A DNA stretch of 64,000 bases from Chionis minor (taxonomy: Eukaryota > Chordata > Aves > Charadriiformes > Chionididae): positions 1 to 64,000 of the forward strand of contig VZSF01001407.1 in NCBI GenBank assembly GCA_013398295.1. The letters are read 5' to 3'. Shown here piece after piece: positions 38,278 through 51,900 of this stretch. Made by a program: the position numbers and the translations under genes. Below the pieces are notes generated by a model. It made no database searches, was not told the DNA's origin, and saw nothing but the letters and a program-made list of their open reading frames with translations. The number at the start of each line of letters is the position of its first letter. Positions within the stretch are counted from its first letter, which is position 1.

Positions 38278-41200
38278 TAGACTTTTAAAGTTCAACACCA
38301 TTAATTCTGTGATATTTATCTAAGCTACTAAGATTCAGAAATCTTAGCCTACAAAGCATATTAGTTTGCTAGGGAATGTTTGCAGCTGACGTTAAAATCG
38401 GTTCTTCCTTAAAAGTCATCACAGCAAAGTAACAAGATTTGAATATATCAAAACTAGGACAACTCAATTTAAATTAGCGTGCCCTTCAATCGGTCTCAAC
38501 ATCACCCGTGTTTATTTATTTATTTTAATGAACCTGAAATTGAAAATTGCAAGTACTAACAGATATACAGGCAGATTGGAAGGATTTGCGTTCAAACTAT
38601 TGCATTATTTCTAAGACAGAGAGGTATTCACTCATGTATAGTAACTTTCTACATATGATGAAATGACTGCTACAATTTTTAAAACTGTACTATGTCCTTG
38701 AAAACTTCTGAAAGTAAATTGATTGTCTGCAATTAACAACATATGGGAACTGTTAAATTTCTAGATTTTCAGAATAATCTGATTTTAGTACACAGTGGTG
38801 AATATTGCAAGTAACCATTTAAGCATAAAAATCAGATGTAACAATTTGCAGGTTCCATCTTGCTCTGATCTTGAGTAGTTTGTAAAGTCAATACTTAAAT
38901 TCCTCCTTTATCATTTGCCAGGCTGGAAAAAATTGCCTTTTCTGGTTTTGAGCTCAGGTGTTCTCCACTGATTCTGTGGCAGCTCTTGCAGAAGTAAAGG
39001 CTGCTTCAAACTGGATACAGGTAAACCACTTCAAATGAAAGAGGCAGACCACTAGAATCATGAAGAATAGCGCATTGAAGAAAAAGCATTGTAAGGTTAA
39101 GAGTACGCAATGTCATACTTTCCCCATATATAAATATCTTCAATTCAAAATCTTCTTAAAAAGGAGAAAAGTGTACTGAAAGCAGTCAGTATTGTATTGA
39201 GTAGTTTATCCTGTTGGGTAATCATACAGATGACACTAAGCCATTCACACAAGTGAGTAAGAAATTCTGTCTTCTATAAAGTGAAATGTCTCCAGTATAG
39301 GAGAAACATCTAGCTCAGAGACTAAGATCTTTTAGCTGATAGAGCACAAAATTATCTTAGTGAGACAGAAAAAAAGATTGTTCTCTATTTTCTGAGGTAG
39401 AGTCCTTAACTTTAAATTGATTTTTTTGAATCTTAAACAGAGCTACCCTAAATAATAAAAACTTCAACTGAAATTTATGTGTTTACTTCATATGAATGTA
39501 TTCCCAGTTGCAAGATTTCTGAAGGCTGCATTAGAAATTTTAAAGTTTAAACATTTTCCACATAATTAATGTGCATGCAAACACACACATAAATTCTTAA
39601 ATCCATTCCCCTTATCATGGCCTCAATTTTTTCTTCAAGAAAGTATCAAGGTTTGTGGCATAGTTAATTGGAGGGAAGAGTAATAATTCGAATTCTGATG
39701 GATATCGGCCTGTAAAGAGTTTGAATGGTTTAAATATCATATTTGTATTGTAGTGTTACAAAATACCTAGTGGGAAAATTAACTACTGTAAGAATTAAGT
39801 GTTTTGCATAAACTGAAAAATACTCAGTTTGTTAATGTTTTCCACAGACCTATACTCGCAGCAATTTTTAGGACTGAAAAATGAACTGCAGCTATCCTTG
39901 CCTTCTCTTATTTGCAATGAAAAATTAAATAGTGAAAAAAGAAAATAATATTGCAGAGAGAAGAAAGAGGGAGATAAGTTAAAACTATTTCTCTGATGCT
40001 TTTTATTGATTAACTTTCCTTAGATAAGTTGTATTTGGACAAGTTAAAAGGATTTGTAGCATTTCTTGCCACCTTTGTTAGCACAGAATTCTTATAATGG
40101 TCACTTTGATTTTGACACTAAAAGGATGTTATTACTATGATGCTGAGAGATTACTGAGACAAGGGAAATAATGTTTATGAGTAGAAGAGAAAAAGTCCAT
40201 TTGACAATGGGGAATGAAACTTCTATTATCTGTTTTTCTAATTGCTTTGCTTAGTCTTCTTTTTTTCAGGGGACGAGGGAGGGCAGGATACCATTAGACT
40301 CTCTGTTTAAACAAGGAATTCTCAGAGAATTCATAATATCACTGCTTATAATTCTAATCAGATAAATCAGCCTAGAGAATTTCCCAGGGATAGGACAATC
40401 TTAAATTTATCATCTTTTGAGTGATGTCCATTAGGCATGTCTGTATGGCTCACTGTCTATATTCTTACTTAAAACCAGATCATTCCATACTCAGTGTCAG
40501 TGATTGCACCCCAGTTTGCTGCTTTTACTTAAATGCATCCTATCTATTGATCTGAAAGGGTTTTGATAGGAACAGAGACAGAATTCATTTGATAATTTGC
40601 AAGCTGCTTGTGTCGCAGAAATTCCTTCCAGAAATCCCATCTCTGGCAGTCCCATCTGGTCCCATCTATGGCAGTACCTAAGTAATAGTAGAGCAGACTG
40701 AATAGAAAAATTGCTTAGTCTGACTAATAGACAAATTCATTTGCCTGGAATTTGGTAGTCCTCAATGAGCAACATCAGAACACAGTTGTCTAAGCCTAAC
40801 AAGAAATTTTCATGAGACAATGCAATTATCCAGTTAGACTCTAGCTACCAAACCATTTAATGAAAAGTGCCTCACAAGCCTCAGTGGCCTCACAGGTTTG
40901 AGATATCTGCTTGCACTTAGAAAAGATAAAACCCAACTTCTCCTGTACTAAGAGGATAAATACAGACTGAGAGCAGAAGGTTTTTCACTAAGTCACTGTG
41001 AGGAACAAAGAAATAAACCAAAAATTTTCGAGAGAAGGAAAGTTTTAAACCAAGAAGTTCTTCCTCCCAGTTCTTCTTTATCTAGACAAGAAGAGATTTT
41101 CTGGACATTGCATTTCTGAGGAAACAGACTATTGCATGAAATGACCTGGCTATCTATTCTTGTTCCATCACCTGTTTCAAATGGAACAAGAAGTTTTCAT

Positions 41201-42869
41201 TGTCTTTCTTAAAATGGTCTCCTAGGTTTAGCTTTTGGGTTATGATAAATTGAGCAGCACAGCCTAATTCCAGAGAGAGTTTTCTTGGAGAGAAGCAGCA
41301 CAGACACTGGAGTCCTTTAGACAGGACGTGTTCTTCCTCCAACTGTAGCTGGGGCAAGGGCTACACCTCAGTGCTTTCTCTTTGCCTCTCAGAAGGTATG
41401 GAAAGGGTCTGACAGGTTTTTCTGTAGTTCCCAGTTTAACAAGCCTATACAGTATCTAAGCATGATCAGCCTATACAAGTTTTTTCAGGGTAATAACATT
41501 TTGTTTTTTGCAAAATACACAGAAGAAAAATCTTATAAAATATGAATCAGTTTTTAGTATTCACTGCCCCTCTGTTAAAAGCAGTCTTTTTAGATTGCAA
41601 TAACAGGATCTATATTTTCCCCCACCATCCTATTTCATTTGCCTCTCTACTTCTTTTCTTAATATGACATCATATTTCTTCCAGTTTCTGTAGTCTCATT
41701 AGTACGACTAATTTCTGAGATTTACTGCCCTCTTCATCTTTGCTGCACTAGACAATTTAGAAGTTTCAACGTATTAACCATTGCTGCCAGCTGTACCGAA
41801 TTCACAAGAATCACACTACTTTCTGTTACTTTTTGTCACATTCGTTCTCCGTTCTGTCCTGACAGATAGACTTTTCATATTTACTCTTCTAACTTGTCAC
41901 TGCTGAAGACTTTCTTACTCTTAATGTACTCTTCTACAAAAGATGACAAGCTGGCATGTAATTTGCATGAAGTGCTTTCAAGATCTGCTTCTAAACATGA
42001 CAGTCTGCTGAGCTGCTGTCACAGGTAGAGTATTAATACCTCTTCCCATTAAAGGTACAAACTGTGGAGGAAGCATAGAGAGGAGTGATGGGTCAGAGTC
42101 TAGTGGTGAAGCTGCTTACCTTATGCTTCAAGAAAGCAGAACTCTCCGGCAACGCTATTGCCATGACTGGATTCATGGAAAATAGGTGTTCAAAACAGCA
42201 AAATAATCTTTTTTTCTGAAATATGCTTAGAGAATAATGAGATAGATAACAGACTTGCTAGAAGGGATAGGTATCAAGTATGCTGTGTTAAGAATGACAG
42301 ATAGGAATTTTTTTTTTACCTAATTATGAGCTAGGCTAAAGCTTTTGTCACAATATATCCCTTCCGTGACGAAGGAGGGTCCCAAAAGCTTTGGTGGGAA
42401 GAAGATGGTTTAAAATGTTTGTACTCAGAAACCACCTTCTCTGCCTTTTGCTTCTGTCAGTGTGGAGATGACTAACTCAAGCCTACATTTTGTTTCATTC
42501 TGGTTCACTAAGCACAGGTACACACACGATTTTTGCTGTCAGCAGGTTTGGCTTAAGCAGGTAACTGCCGTACTGTGTTCATCACAAGATACTATTCCCT
42601 GTGTTCTGCTGGTTTATCCATTCATTTACTGTGTTTTTATCAAATATTTAATCCGAGTTTTAAAAGAATATAAAATAAAAAATGTTTCTTTTTTCACCTA
42701 GTACTACTATGTCTATCTTGTGGCAATCCTTTCATGTGCAGATTCTACAATATGTTTACACTCCCCAAGGTGTCTTCTCCAAGACTCTTTTAAAAATAAA
42801 GAACTCTTTTTGCCTTTCTCTTCTTTGAAATGACAATTTTTTTCTCAGTTTTCATTGAGTAATGAACTG

Positions 42870-43330
42870 TTAGGAGTCACTAGATCTGGCAGGGTCCACA
42901 ACCCAGCTGGATCCCATCCACCCTAGCTTGGGGTCTTCGCCTGATGCCTGACCCTGGAAACCATGAGCCTTTAAGGTTTGTGGTCCCAATCCCCTTGCAG
43001 GTGCCTAGATGTCTTAACCTGAAAGTCTGCTAGGCAGGACTGAAGTTGGCTAGTGTTTTCATGGGGGCACACAGAATAAAGACTTCAGCCCCTTGTGGTA
43101 GCTAGAAATAGGATTTAATAAGAGTAGAGGACAGACTGCAGAAGTCAAATGTAAGGATCAGTCTAAAAGACCTACAGACAAGCTGCCTGTTTACACCCAG
43201 CAACTTTTAAGTCCTTTCACTTGTCCTTGCTTCTTACTCATTTATGCCAGCTCAAGGATGGGGTTTTCCACTCCATTATCTCTTCGGGGAAGTACCATCC
43301 TTGCTGCCCTCTGACACACAAATTATGTGG
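42870..43330. other. GC-richer block, possible decayed LTR element
   Basis: This block is clearly richer in G+C than its flanks. On the plus strand it has an AATAAA polyadenylation-like signal at about 43076, shortly before a T/A-rich stretch (GGATTTAATAAGAG near 43112). LTRs often have this composition. I cannot match it to the LTR family found at 13.6 and 48.7 kb and see no terminal repeats, so the identity stays open. No coding frame of interest is present. Confidence 0.3.
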
Positions 43331-46300
43331 TCCAAGGATAGATGAGGTGGTTAGGATGGCTTTTTATTCCTAAAATGTTGTGGACTCATTCTGAAATTTC
43401 ATTTGTATCATGCCTCACTTAATGTAGAGATAAAAATGACGGTCTGTGTAATTTTCTAGCTGTGTAACTTACAAAAATGAGAACTCTATTGTTTTTTCAT
43501 TCAAGAAATATATCCTTAAATGCATAGTATCAGGAAGGTAAGACAGGGAATGTTTCAAAACTTCTTTCTCTCACTAAGCGAGCCTATGATTTATAGAAAG
43601 ATTGCAGTATGAGACTCCAGAGGAGCAGCTAGCTTGGATTCTAAGTGATAGCACAAGTATGTAAAAGCAAAATGAATTACATTATAGAGCAGAGCCATAG
43701 TAAAGGAACAGAAAGCAGACAGAGCAGAGTTTCGTACAGAAGGGACAGCAGACAAAGAAATTGTAAAGCATGTAAATACCAAATTATCCCTACAAACAAT
43801 CCACTAATGGCAGCTCTTCTAAACAGGGGAAGCAGTTAGCCTGATGATAATTTCTGTTGCAGATGAGTTCAGCTCAAAATTCCTAGCTTGTTCCCTACAG
43901 TAAATAATGTATTTTGAAAAACTTTATTTTCTTTAGTAAGATCCTGGTACTGTCTTTTCAACTCTATGGGTCAGAATAGCCAGAGAACAGCTACACAGAG
44001 ATGAGTACTCATGTGAAAAAGGATCAAATTTGGCCTTTCTTTTCTGTCACAGTTTTTTTTTCTTTCTATACAAGGTATGTTTTGCTGATGATTGTCTTTA
44101 AATTTGTTTCTACAGTTCACTGTTTGTAACTCATATTCCTCTGTAGACAGATGCTGAAATAAACATTTAATGGTTTTCTTCGCTATAATTATCACCAAGC
44201 AACCTGATAGAAGAGCTACTCTCATTTTGTCTGGGGTTGACTTCTCTGGATACTGTTCTTTTTGAAAGATTTCTTTTTCTTTTGAAATGATGTAGGTTTT
44301 AGCTCTTCTGGGGACTAGCTAAACTGCATCCTACGTTTGGTTTTGGGAACATATTTTCACAGTGTTGTTGTTTATTAATTTGTAAGAACTTGTATTAACT
44401 TGTAATCACTTAAGTGATGACTGTTCATTATGTACAGCAGTTATATTTTGAAAACTAAAAATGTGGCTCTTACGTCCTCTTTTCTTTTCTGATTTTTGTT
44501 TGAAATAATTCTCTCTCTTCACTGGACTCAGCAGCCTCCACTTCTAAAATCTATTCTAATCGTGTGTCTTTTCATGATGTTTACATTATTGTGATATTTT
44601 ATGAACATACAGTATTTCAGGATCTTGATCAGAATGCTAGCGTGGATCATTGAGGCTAGTCTGGAAAATGGTGAAAAAGGCATCACTTCAATAAAATGGA
44701 TTAGGGACCAAAGCTAAAATTTGTATTTAAACATTATAGAGTTCAGTACGTTATTCAAACGGGAGCTTCTCTGTTAGCATTACTGATGCTATTAAAGTGC
44801 AGGAGATAAGTAATATTTTTCTTATTGTGAAGTGCTAAGGAAGATAGGGTAGTTCTCCACCGAGTTACCTAGCAGGCTTTATTTCCATTGCTTCCCCCAA
44901 ATCCCCAATCAGATCTGCAACTTAAAATTTTCATTTATTTTTGCCTTGCTGATGTTTGCGTGTACAGCTCTATTACTGTGACACCTCGGCAATTAGTTTT
45001 CATAGGGCTTGCTACACCCATTAAGCATCCTGACATCCACTGCCTGGAGATATCCTCACCTTTAAAAACAAATTGCACTTATATACAAGAAGTAGAGTGT
45101 ACAGGATGAAATAATACCATGTACTAGATCAACTATTACATTGTAAAAAGTGTTTGCGTTTTCGGGTTCAGATGTGTACCATAAGGGTTCTCAGACATCA
45201 CAACTATGTGCAAGACTGCATATAAAAATACCACCACATGCACACACAGACTAATGCATACATAATTACAATACCATTCCTGACACATGGAGAGAAAGGC
45301 ATGTAGGAGATAGCCCATGGGATTGATCTGCTCCTCTATCAGTTTAATCAGATTGTTTGTCTACTCTAAATGAGAATTGATGCAAAATGCAAGGGTGAAT
45401 TTGCTTGGATTAATCTTTAGACAGCATGACTGTGGGACTCATGGTTTCCCTACCTGTTATCTTTGTGTGGCTCTTTAATAAAGAAGTATGCAAGCCCTAA
45501 GATCCATTCAGGGGCAAAACAAGGGAAGATTGGATTTCTCACTTCGACAATCCAGAGCTGATGTACTTCTACCTGTTTTCCACAGTTTTTTTCTGGTTTT
45601 GAGAGCAAGGAGAGATCAGGCTGCTTTGAATAGCTGCTCTTGTGAGACATTAAAAGAAAGGAAAAAACCCAGCTGTATTAGGGAAGAGGTTCTCATAATA
45701 GGTTACTGTGCTAGTGGAGCAGATATAAGGACAGGGCAACATTCAGTAAAGGCATTTTGAGGTCAATCAGTCACAGGAATATTAGAAACGCCTGAAACTA
45801 CTGTGAATTCTGTTATCAAGGTCAGAACGGTGCCTTTTCATTTTATAAAATACATATCTTAGTAATAAGAGAGCATTAAAATTTCCATTTTTAGATGGTA
45901 GCTGTTATGAAGAAATGAGTTAATTTCTCCAAGTCTGACATGTAGAGCCTGGCAAGAAGCTGTTTAAATGTGAATTCCAGGGAGATACAAACATTATTCC
46001 CTAGCAGTAAAAACATGTTATGCTATTATGTTGGAAATTTGAAACAAATGTGTATACCGATCCGTGAAGTGAAATGACATTTCTTTATACTGCACAGCAG
46101 TTACATCAACTAACAGTTGCAAACATCTTAAACCATAAGTAGCAGAGAATATATGTAGTAACATACTCATTTTCTGAGAAAAGAGAGAGCTAATTCAGTT
46201 CATGAATTGACAAGCTCTAGAAAGTACATGTGCAACCATCCTTAATTGTTTCACAATGATCAGAAAGTGGCAAACTATCAGAACTCAGCCTTGTAAAGAT

Positions 46301-48679
46301 CAGTAGTTATTAGAAACTGCTCATCATGCTTGCTTTGATTTGCGTGCTAAATGATAATATATTTGTATTTCAGTACTGATGGGACAAAAAAGTTTTCAGA
46401 AGTGGAAAATGTCCAGAAGCTTAATTTTCCATGCATTCTTATTTAAATAATTACAATCACTTAGGCCTGCTGTATTTACTATAGTTCTCAAAGACAAGGC
46501 AAAAGAAAAGTACGAATGTGCGGAAATAAAATAGCTAGATTTTTGAACCACAGACAACACTTGGCTTAGAAACAGTTCAAATTTGGTGTGAAAGTTCATC
46601 TCAATCTTTTATTCTAAATATGATTATTATGAAGAAGCTTAAGTACTGATTTGTATTTTTAGTCCAACTCCTGCTTACACCAAAACAGAGACCTTAAAGC
46701 TGCTTAAAAGTTTAATATGCTAATATGTTCTCCGCCTTGCATGTTTTTACACTACTCAGGGTTGTGCAGTGGTATTCAAGAGTTCTTGTGTATCCTATAG
46801 TCTTATTGTAGGCCCTTTTAGATTGATGCACAAAGTGCAGAAATTGGACCTTCTGCCACTGCTTTGCAAGCTCACTTGCTTGCAAACAGGACAGATTCTC
46901 CCCCTGGTATTGAGTTTAAGTTCCTTGGCCTCTGGGTGGCACTACTGGGTTTATTATGTAGTGCTGTGATTTCTTTGCACCAGGATCCTGAGGCTGTCAG
47001 CTCAGACTGCCCCCTTTACGTGGTAGAAATTGTGTAGAAAAAAAAATCAGGGAAGACTGTGCAGTATCTGGAGGCATGCACTGCTAGGCACTTGTTCCAC
47101 ACACATAGTTTCACAAGCATCCCAAGATGGCAGCTTGTAGAGCAGGTGAGATGAAGACTGATTCTTTTGCAGACCATGTCCCAGGAGGACTGCATGGATA
47201 GAATGACCTTCAAAGTACTGGCACGTGTCGCTTGTGTTGGTGGGCATGACAATGCCCTAGGACAGAGCTAGTGAGAGTTGCACATCTACAGCAATCTACT
47301 GCCAAGACTAGGAACGGGAGAGAAATGAAATAAATGTGTGCCAGGGTGGAAAGAAGCTGGGCTGCATATTCTGTGAGAGAGATGTTGTGTTATTGACATT
47401 TCTCTGAGAGGTCTTTCTTGACAGCTTTAAGCAGGAGCAAATGGAGAATTCCCTACAACAGAAGATGTTCCCCTGGACAAAACAGAATCCCTTTTGAGGG
47501 CAGACAGCAGAATAAAACTCTTATTTACTCTGTGCCTGGGGTATGTCATGTTACTAGCAATTGAGATCATGGCATGCTGTTGTAGCTTTCTGGATGACTA
47601 GGGGCAGCTCCTCTGGCTGGGCAAGTATCAGGACTGCCTGCTACTGTAGAGATGCACCCTTAGCTCCCATATTGAACAGATGAATATTAAACCTCCTGTG
47701 AACAAAATGTTCTAGTAGAAATCTGGCTGACGAACACTGGTGGAGATCCTTGCCCATGCCAGGCCATGCTGCTTCTGTCTTCAGATTTCAGATTTTCCTA
47801 CACAGATGGGATCCATTTTACACTTAAGACTGCCTGGAACTTCCCCCATCTCCAGGTGACATGCCAACCACAAGGTTGTTCTGGAAAACTGTATCCTGTG
47901 TGCTGGAATGAGAAGTAGGGTAAGAATTGAATGTGTGTATGATTTTTCTTTTTTTTTTTGCCAGGGAGGTAGGCATACGTATTGTCTCTCATGGGGGCTG
48001 AGACTGTATTGTGTTGTCATGTAATCCTAATGAACTGTGTTACAGTTATGGAAATTTTTTCCGAAGTCTGCATGTAAGGTCTGGGAGTTGTAATCCCTGT
48101 ATCACTGGAAATTAATGTATGACATCAATTTTGAAAGTGCTGCATGTCCTTTTTTCATGTAGGAAAACATATATACATACAAAGTCGTACCTAGTTGTCA
48201 CAAACATTCTGTACTGAGACCGACAGCTCTCTTCTTTGTGATGATATGCCCTGCTATTTGCTGACAACAATTGCCATTCCAAAGTATTTCAGCACTAATG
48301 CCAGACTACTCTTTCAAACAGACATAAGAGCCTATTTGGTGAAGGGCTTCCTTTTCATAGCAATGCCTGTTTCATCTGCAGCAACAGCTATCTAATCTCA
48401 CATAGCATACTTTCTATGGGAATATTCCTTCCATCTCTTCCATAAGTTTCTCTCTCTTCTTTCCAAAAATTTAGAGAAAGCATGATAGTCACCCAAGATG
48501 GATTTCTTTTCTTTGATGGAGGGACCAGCTGGTGGTCCTAGGGATGACAGTGAAGTGAGGAGAAATGTTGACCTCTGTGGAGAGAATCCCTCCTCTCTAT
48601 AGTAACTCATGCTCAGAAAAGGGTGTTTCTGTGCTCCTACTACTCCCTGGCTTCACAGAAGACCCAGTTTCAAACCCAT
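43331..48679. other. Non-coding DNA, no gene recognised
   Basis: Mostly AT-rich unique sequence. Positions 46740-47800 are somewhat richer in G+C and could hold an unidentified old element or non-coding exon, but I recognise nothing. Open frames of up to 90 codons have no domain. Confidence 0.65.
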
Positions 48680-48913
48680 ACTTCATCAACCAGAATTTAC
48701 TGCCCAAATCTATTTTAATTGGCAATAAATTAAATTAATTTTCCTCACATCAAGTCTGTTTTGCCAAAGACAGTAATTGGTAAGTGATCTCCCTGTCTTT
48801 ATCTCAACCCACAAGCTTTTTCATCCTATTTTCTCCCACTGTCCTGTAGGGAAGGAGGAATGAGAGAGTGGTTGGATGGGAGTTTGGGTCTTAGCCAAGG
48901 TTAACCCACTACA
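48680..48913 (+). mobile_element. Avian endogenous-retrovirus LTR, 3' part, sense
   Basis: The sequence runs from TTTTAATTGGCAATAAATTA (with an AATAAA signal near 48724) through ATCTCCCTGTCTTTATCTCA near 48788 and CCCACAAGCTTTTTCATCC near 48809. It ends in GGTTAACCCACTACA at 48913, a typical LTR ...CA end. Reverse-complemented, it aligns collinearly with 13602-13790, including the TCACTTACCAATTACTG/TCACTGCCCAATCAATC region and the GCCAATT block. It is therefore a second copy of the same family in the opposite orientation. The 5' part of the LTR is missing or too diverged to place. The upstream 48600-48680 could belong to it. Confidence 0.78.
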
Positions 48914-51900
48914 ATGCTAATTTCAGGCTTATTAAAAACCTACTTGCATATTCTTCTAGTGTCATATTCATAAATTAACATGAGTGACCTGGTCTCCAGG
49001 CCTTCCTAAGTGTAACACAAACCACATGAATTGTTCCTGTAGTAGCAAAATCTCCCCTTGGCTTCCACATATGACTAACACATTTCAAGTAATTTAAAAA
49101 GGAGGGGGCACAGGGAATGGCAGCTCAGAACAAAATTCCCTGTCAACAACTCAGTCAGTGTAGGATGAGGAAGTGCTTTGGAACAACGGAAGCCAGCTGC
49201 AAAATTTGTTCCAGTAGTAGGTAGCTCTTGACAGGCATCTTCCCAGTAGCAAGCAGGTTGTTGGAAGAACACCTCTGTATCCCATACAGGAATGGTATTC
49301 CAGGGAGGTCTTGAACATAATGTACACACAGAGATCATACCATGCATGTTCACCAAGCCGCATGCATGTAAATGCTGTGCATTTGGTCTTCTAAAGCACA
49401 AGGTTTACTGCAGGGATGCAATGCATTTAAATATGTTGTCAGAGATGGTTTAGAGAGTAGGAGTCTTTTTCACCTGCTCAGGGAAATTAAGTTCCTTTAT
49501 TGATTGAACAGAGGCAGTTTAAGCAGCTAGTAGACCCTATTTGAATTCTACTTGATGCAGTCACACTGTGCATATTAAGAAATTTTGCAGTAGCTTGTGA
49601 TGGACTGTACTTAGAAATCACCTTATTATGTCCAAGACAAACAAATAGAAAATAAAACTCTGACTTATTCCAGAAAGCCATATTATTACGTAGATTGAAA
49701 CCACCTTCTGAAGAAAACAAATCCAAAACCCAACCAACCAAACAAAAACCACAAACCAAACTAAAGGACTTACTTCCTGGTTGAGTTCTTTTGAAAAATG
49801 ATTAAATTTATCTTAAAAATCTGTAGACTTTTGTCTCTGATGCTCTATCAGAAGACTGTTTTGAAACTTACATCTTTGCTATACTTAATAAAAAGTCAAG
49901 TATTCCTCAGGCTTTATTTTGCTGTGCCAAAGTGGTTGAACCAAATAAAGGCTAAGCTTCTCCAGAATATATTTTTTAGAAGTTTTGTAGGGTCATGAGG
50001 GTTTTCTCTGTCTGTTCTTGGTGTCAACAGGCATACTCTGGGGTAATAAACAGTTTTATTAATATAACTGCATCGTTTCTGATCACACTATGCTGTAAGG
50101 AGAGCCTGCTTACATATGCCAGTGAAATATCACACAGACACATATTCATTCTTCTAATAACTAACTTTCTTCTTCTCATCATCCTAATAGGTCTCTCCTA
50201 CATCTGTTGTACATCAAATTCTTCTTTCCCAAAGCCTGTGTAATTACAGAGTTCTCATTCTAACAATTTCATTCAACATCAAGACTACTTAAGTCTTTTG
50301 CGTATCAGTTTATTTATGCAGAAGGCATGCCTCAGAGTGATTGTAGAGCCTGAACCTCAACAGTCAATTTGAACAGATAAGTCTTAAAAACTCTGACTTC
50401 TGAGAACCGTATTAAGTCCTGGTAAAACAGGTAGAAGATACCGTAATACCAGCATATCATAGCATCTTTCTTCGCCTTTCTCTTGCTTTTACCCTATAAA
50501 AATATTGGCATTCTTCTTCTTGCTTTTGCCTGGTAGACTAAAGTTAATGTATAAGACTATTGGAAAGTAAGCTCTCCTTCATGTTTATAACAACCACTTT
50601 TCTTCTTGAGCTGGTAATTCTAAACTTTTGTAAATTGTTGCAATTTATTTTCTTTTAATTAATTTAATAGATAAGAACTCAGCTGCATAATCAACTTTAC
50701 CCCATCCTTTATACCACAGCTGTTAAGAAAAAGGAGGAAAAAAACTATAATTCACTACAGCATTCAATATTTATTTTCCAAATACATCCCAGGAATGTCA
50801 GCACTACTGGGATTGAGCTGAAAGGTTATTCAAGATGGCTTACCATGCTGACCTTTATTTATAACGGGAGTAAACAAGTCAGTGAGGGTATATGCTATTC
50901 AGATTTTTATTCCTTCTTTCTTCTCACTCTGTAGTTGTGACCCGTCCATAAGAAATTTCCTTGAGAGAATGATTGTCTTATAATAAGCACTAATTAGCTG
51001 CTGAACTGATTCTAGCATATGGTGCAGCAGAACTTCCCCAAAACTGGCTTGAATGGAATGGTGCCATCTGTCTGGGTTGAGTTCAGCTAACAATCTGTCA
51101 AATTTTGTTGTTTTAACCTCTTCAATAATTAAAGACAAATTGGCATGGTCTGCAAAGAAAATGGAACCTCCCAAATAACTATGGGACCTTCAGTTTCTGT
51201 GCAATCAAGGGTCTTCGTCAATCATAAACAGCCTTAGGTTTAATAGCAGTAAAAAGAAACTTTACAGACCATTTTCTCTCATCCTTGAAACTGGAATTCT
51301 GATTTCAGCATACTTAAGCTACAGAAGATCTGACAATTTCTGTGTTCTGAAACATTGCTTAAAGCCGTAAATTCTATTTAATTTCATCTTCTTTAAATAC
51401 CTTATTTTTTACCTTAGTTGTAGCTAACTATTGGAAAGAAATATGACAATTTGCCTGTCAGTAAACAAAACACATAGAACAGACTTAGTTTTCTTCCTTA
51501 CTAATATCTGTCTAAGGTTTTCAACTTCAGACATCATGTAAATTCCTTCTTTCCTGTTTGTATCGGAAGCAATGGGGTAGGCCTAAACCTCAGTGAGATT
51601 CAACTGAATTACATTACTTCAGAATGAAAGGAACAAGTTTCTATTTCTGTGAACAACTTTAGACCAATGCCAGTACCCAGCACAGTATTTTATGCTCTAC
51701 ATTATGCACATTGAACTGATTAAAAATAGAAAAATAAGCAATTTAACTAGTGAAGAAAAGAAAGACTTTTTACATTAGCAGGGTAGGGGTAGAGAATTAT
51801 TCCCCAGGAAATAAAAAAATGAGAATAATAAACTGGAAATTACAATTAATTGATGATATTTTTTCCTTGCAATTAAAAGCACCTTCACTAATAGATCTTT

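Larger units (their letters stand above)
36691..42869. other. AT-rich non-coding DNA, no gene recognised
   Basis: The stretch contains a GGTTT-type simple repeat (37369-37428), an AT-rich block with TATATAT runs (38230-38277), and an imperfect 25-bp-period duplication (40635-40674). Positions 41640-41960 are pyrimidine-rich on the plus strand. The 142-codon frame at 37196-37624 runs straight through the GGTTT repeat and is not a credible gene. Confidence 0.68.

Noticed and set aside
49075..49401. 108-codon minus-strand frame
   Set aside because: No domain, overlapping 70-codon frame on the same strand, no conserved motif.
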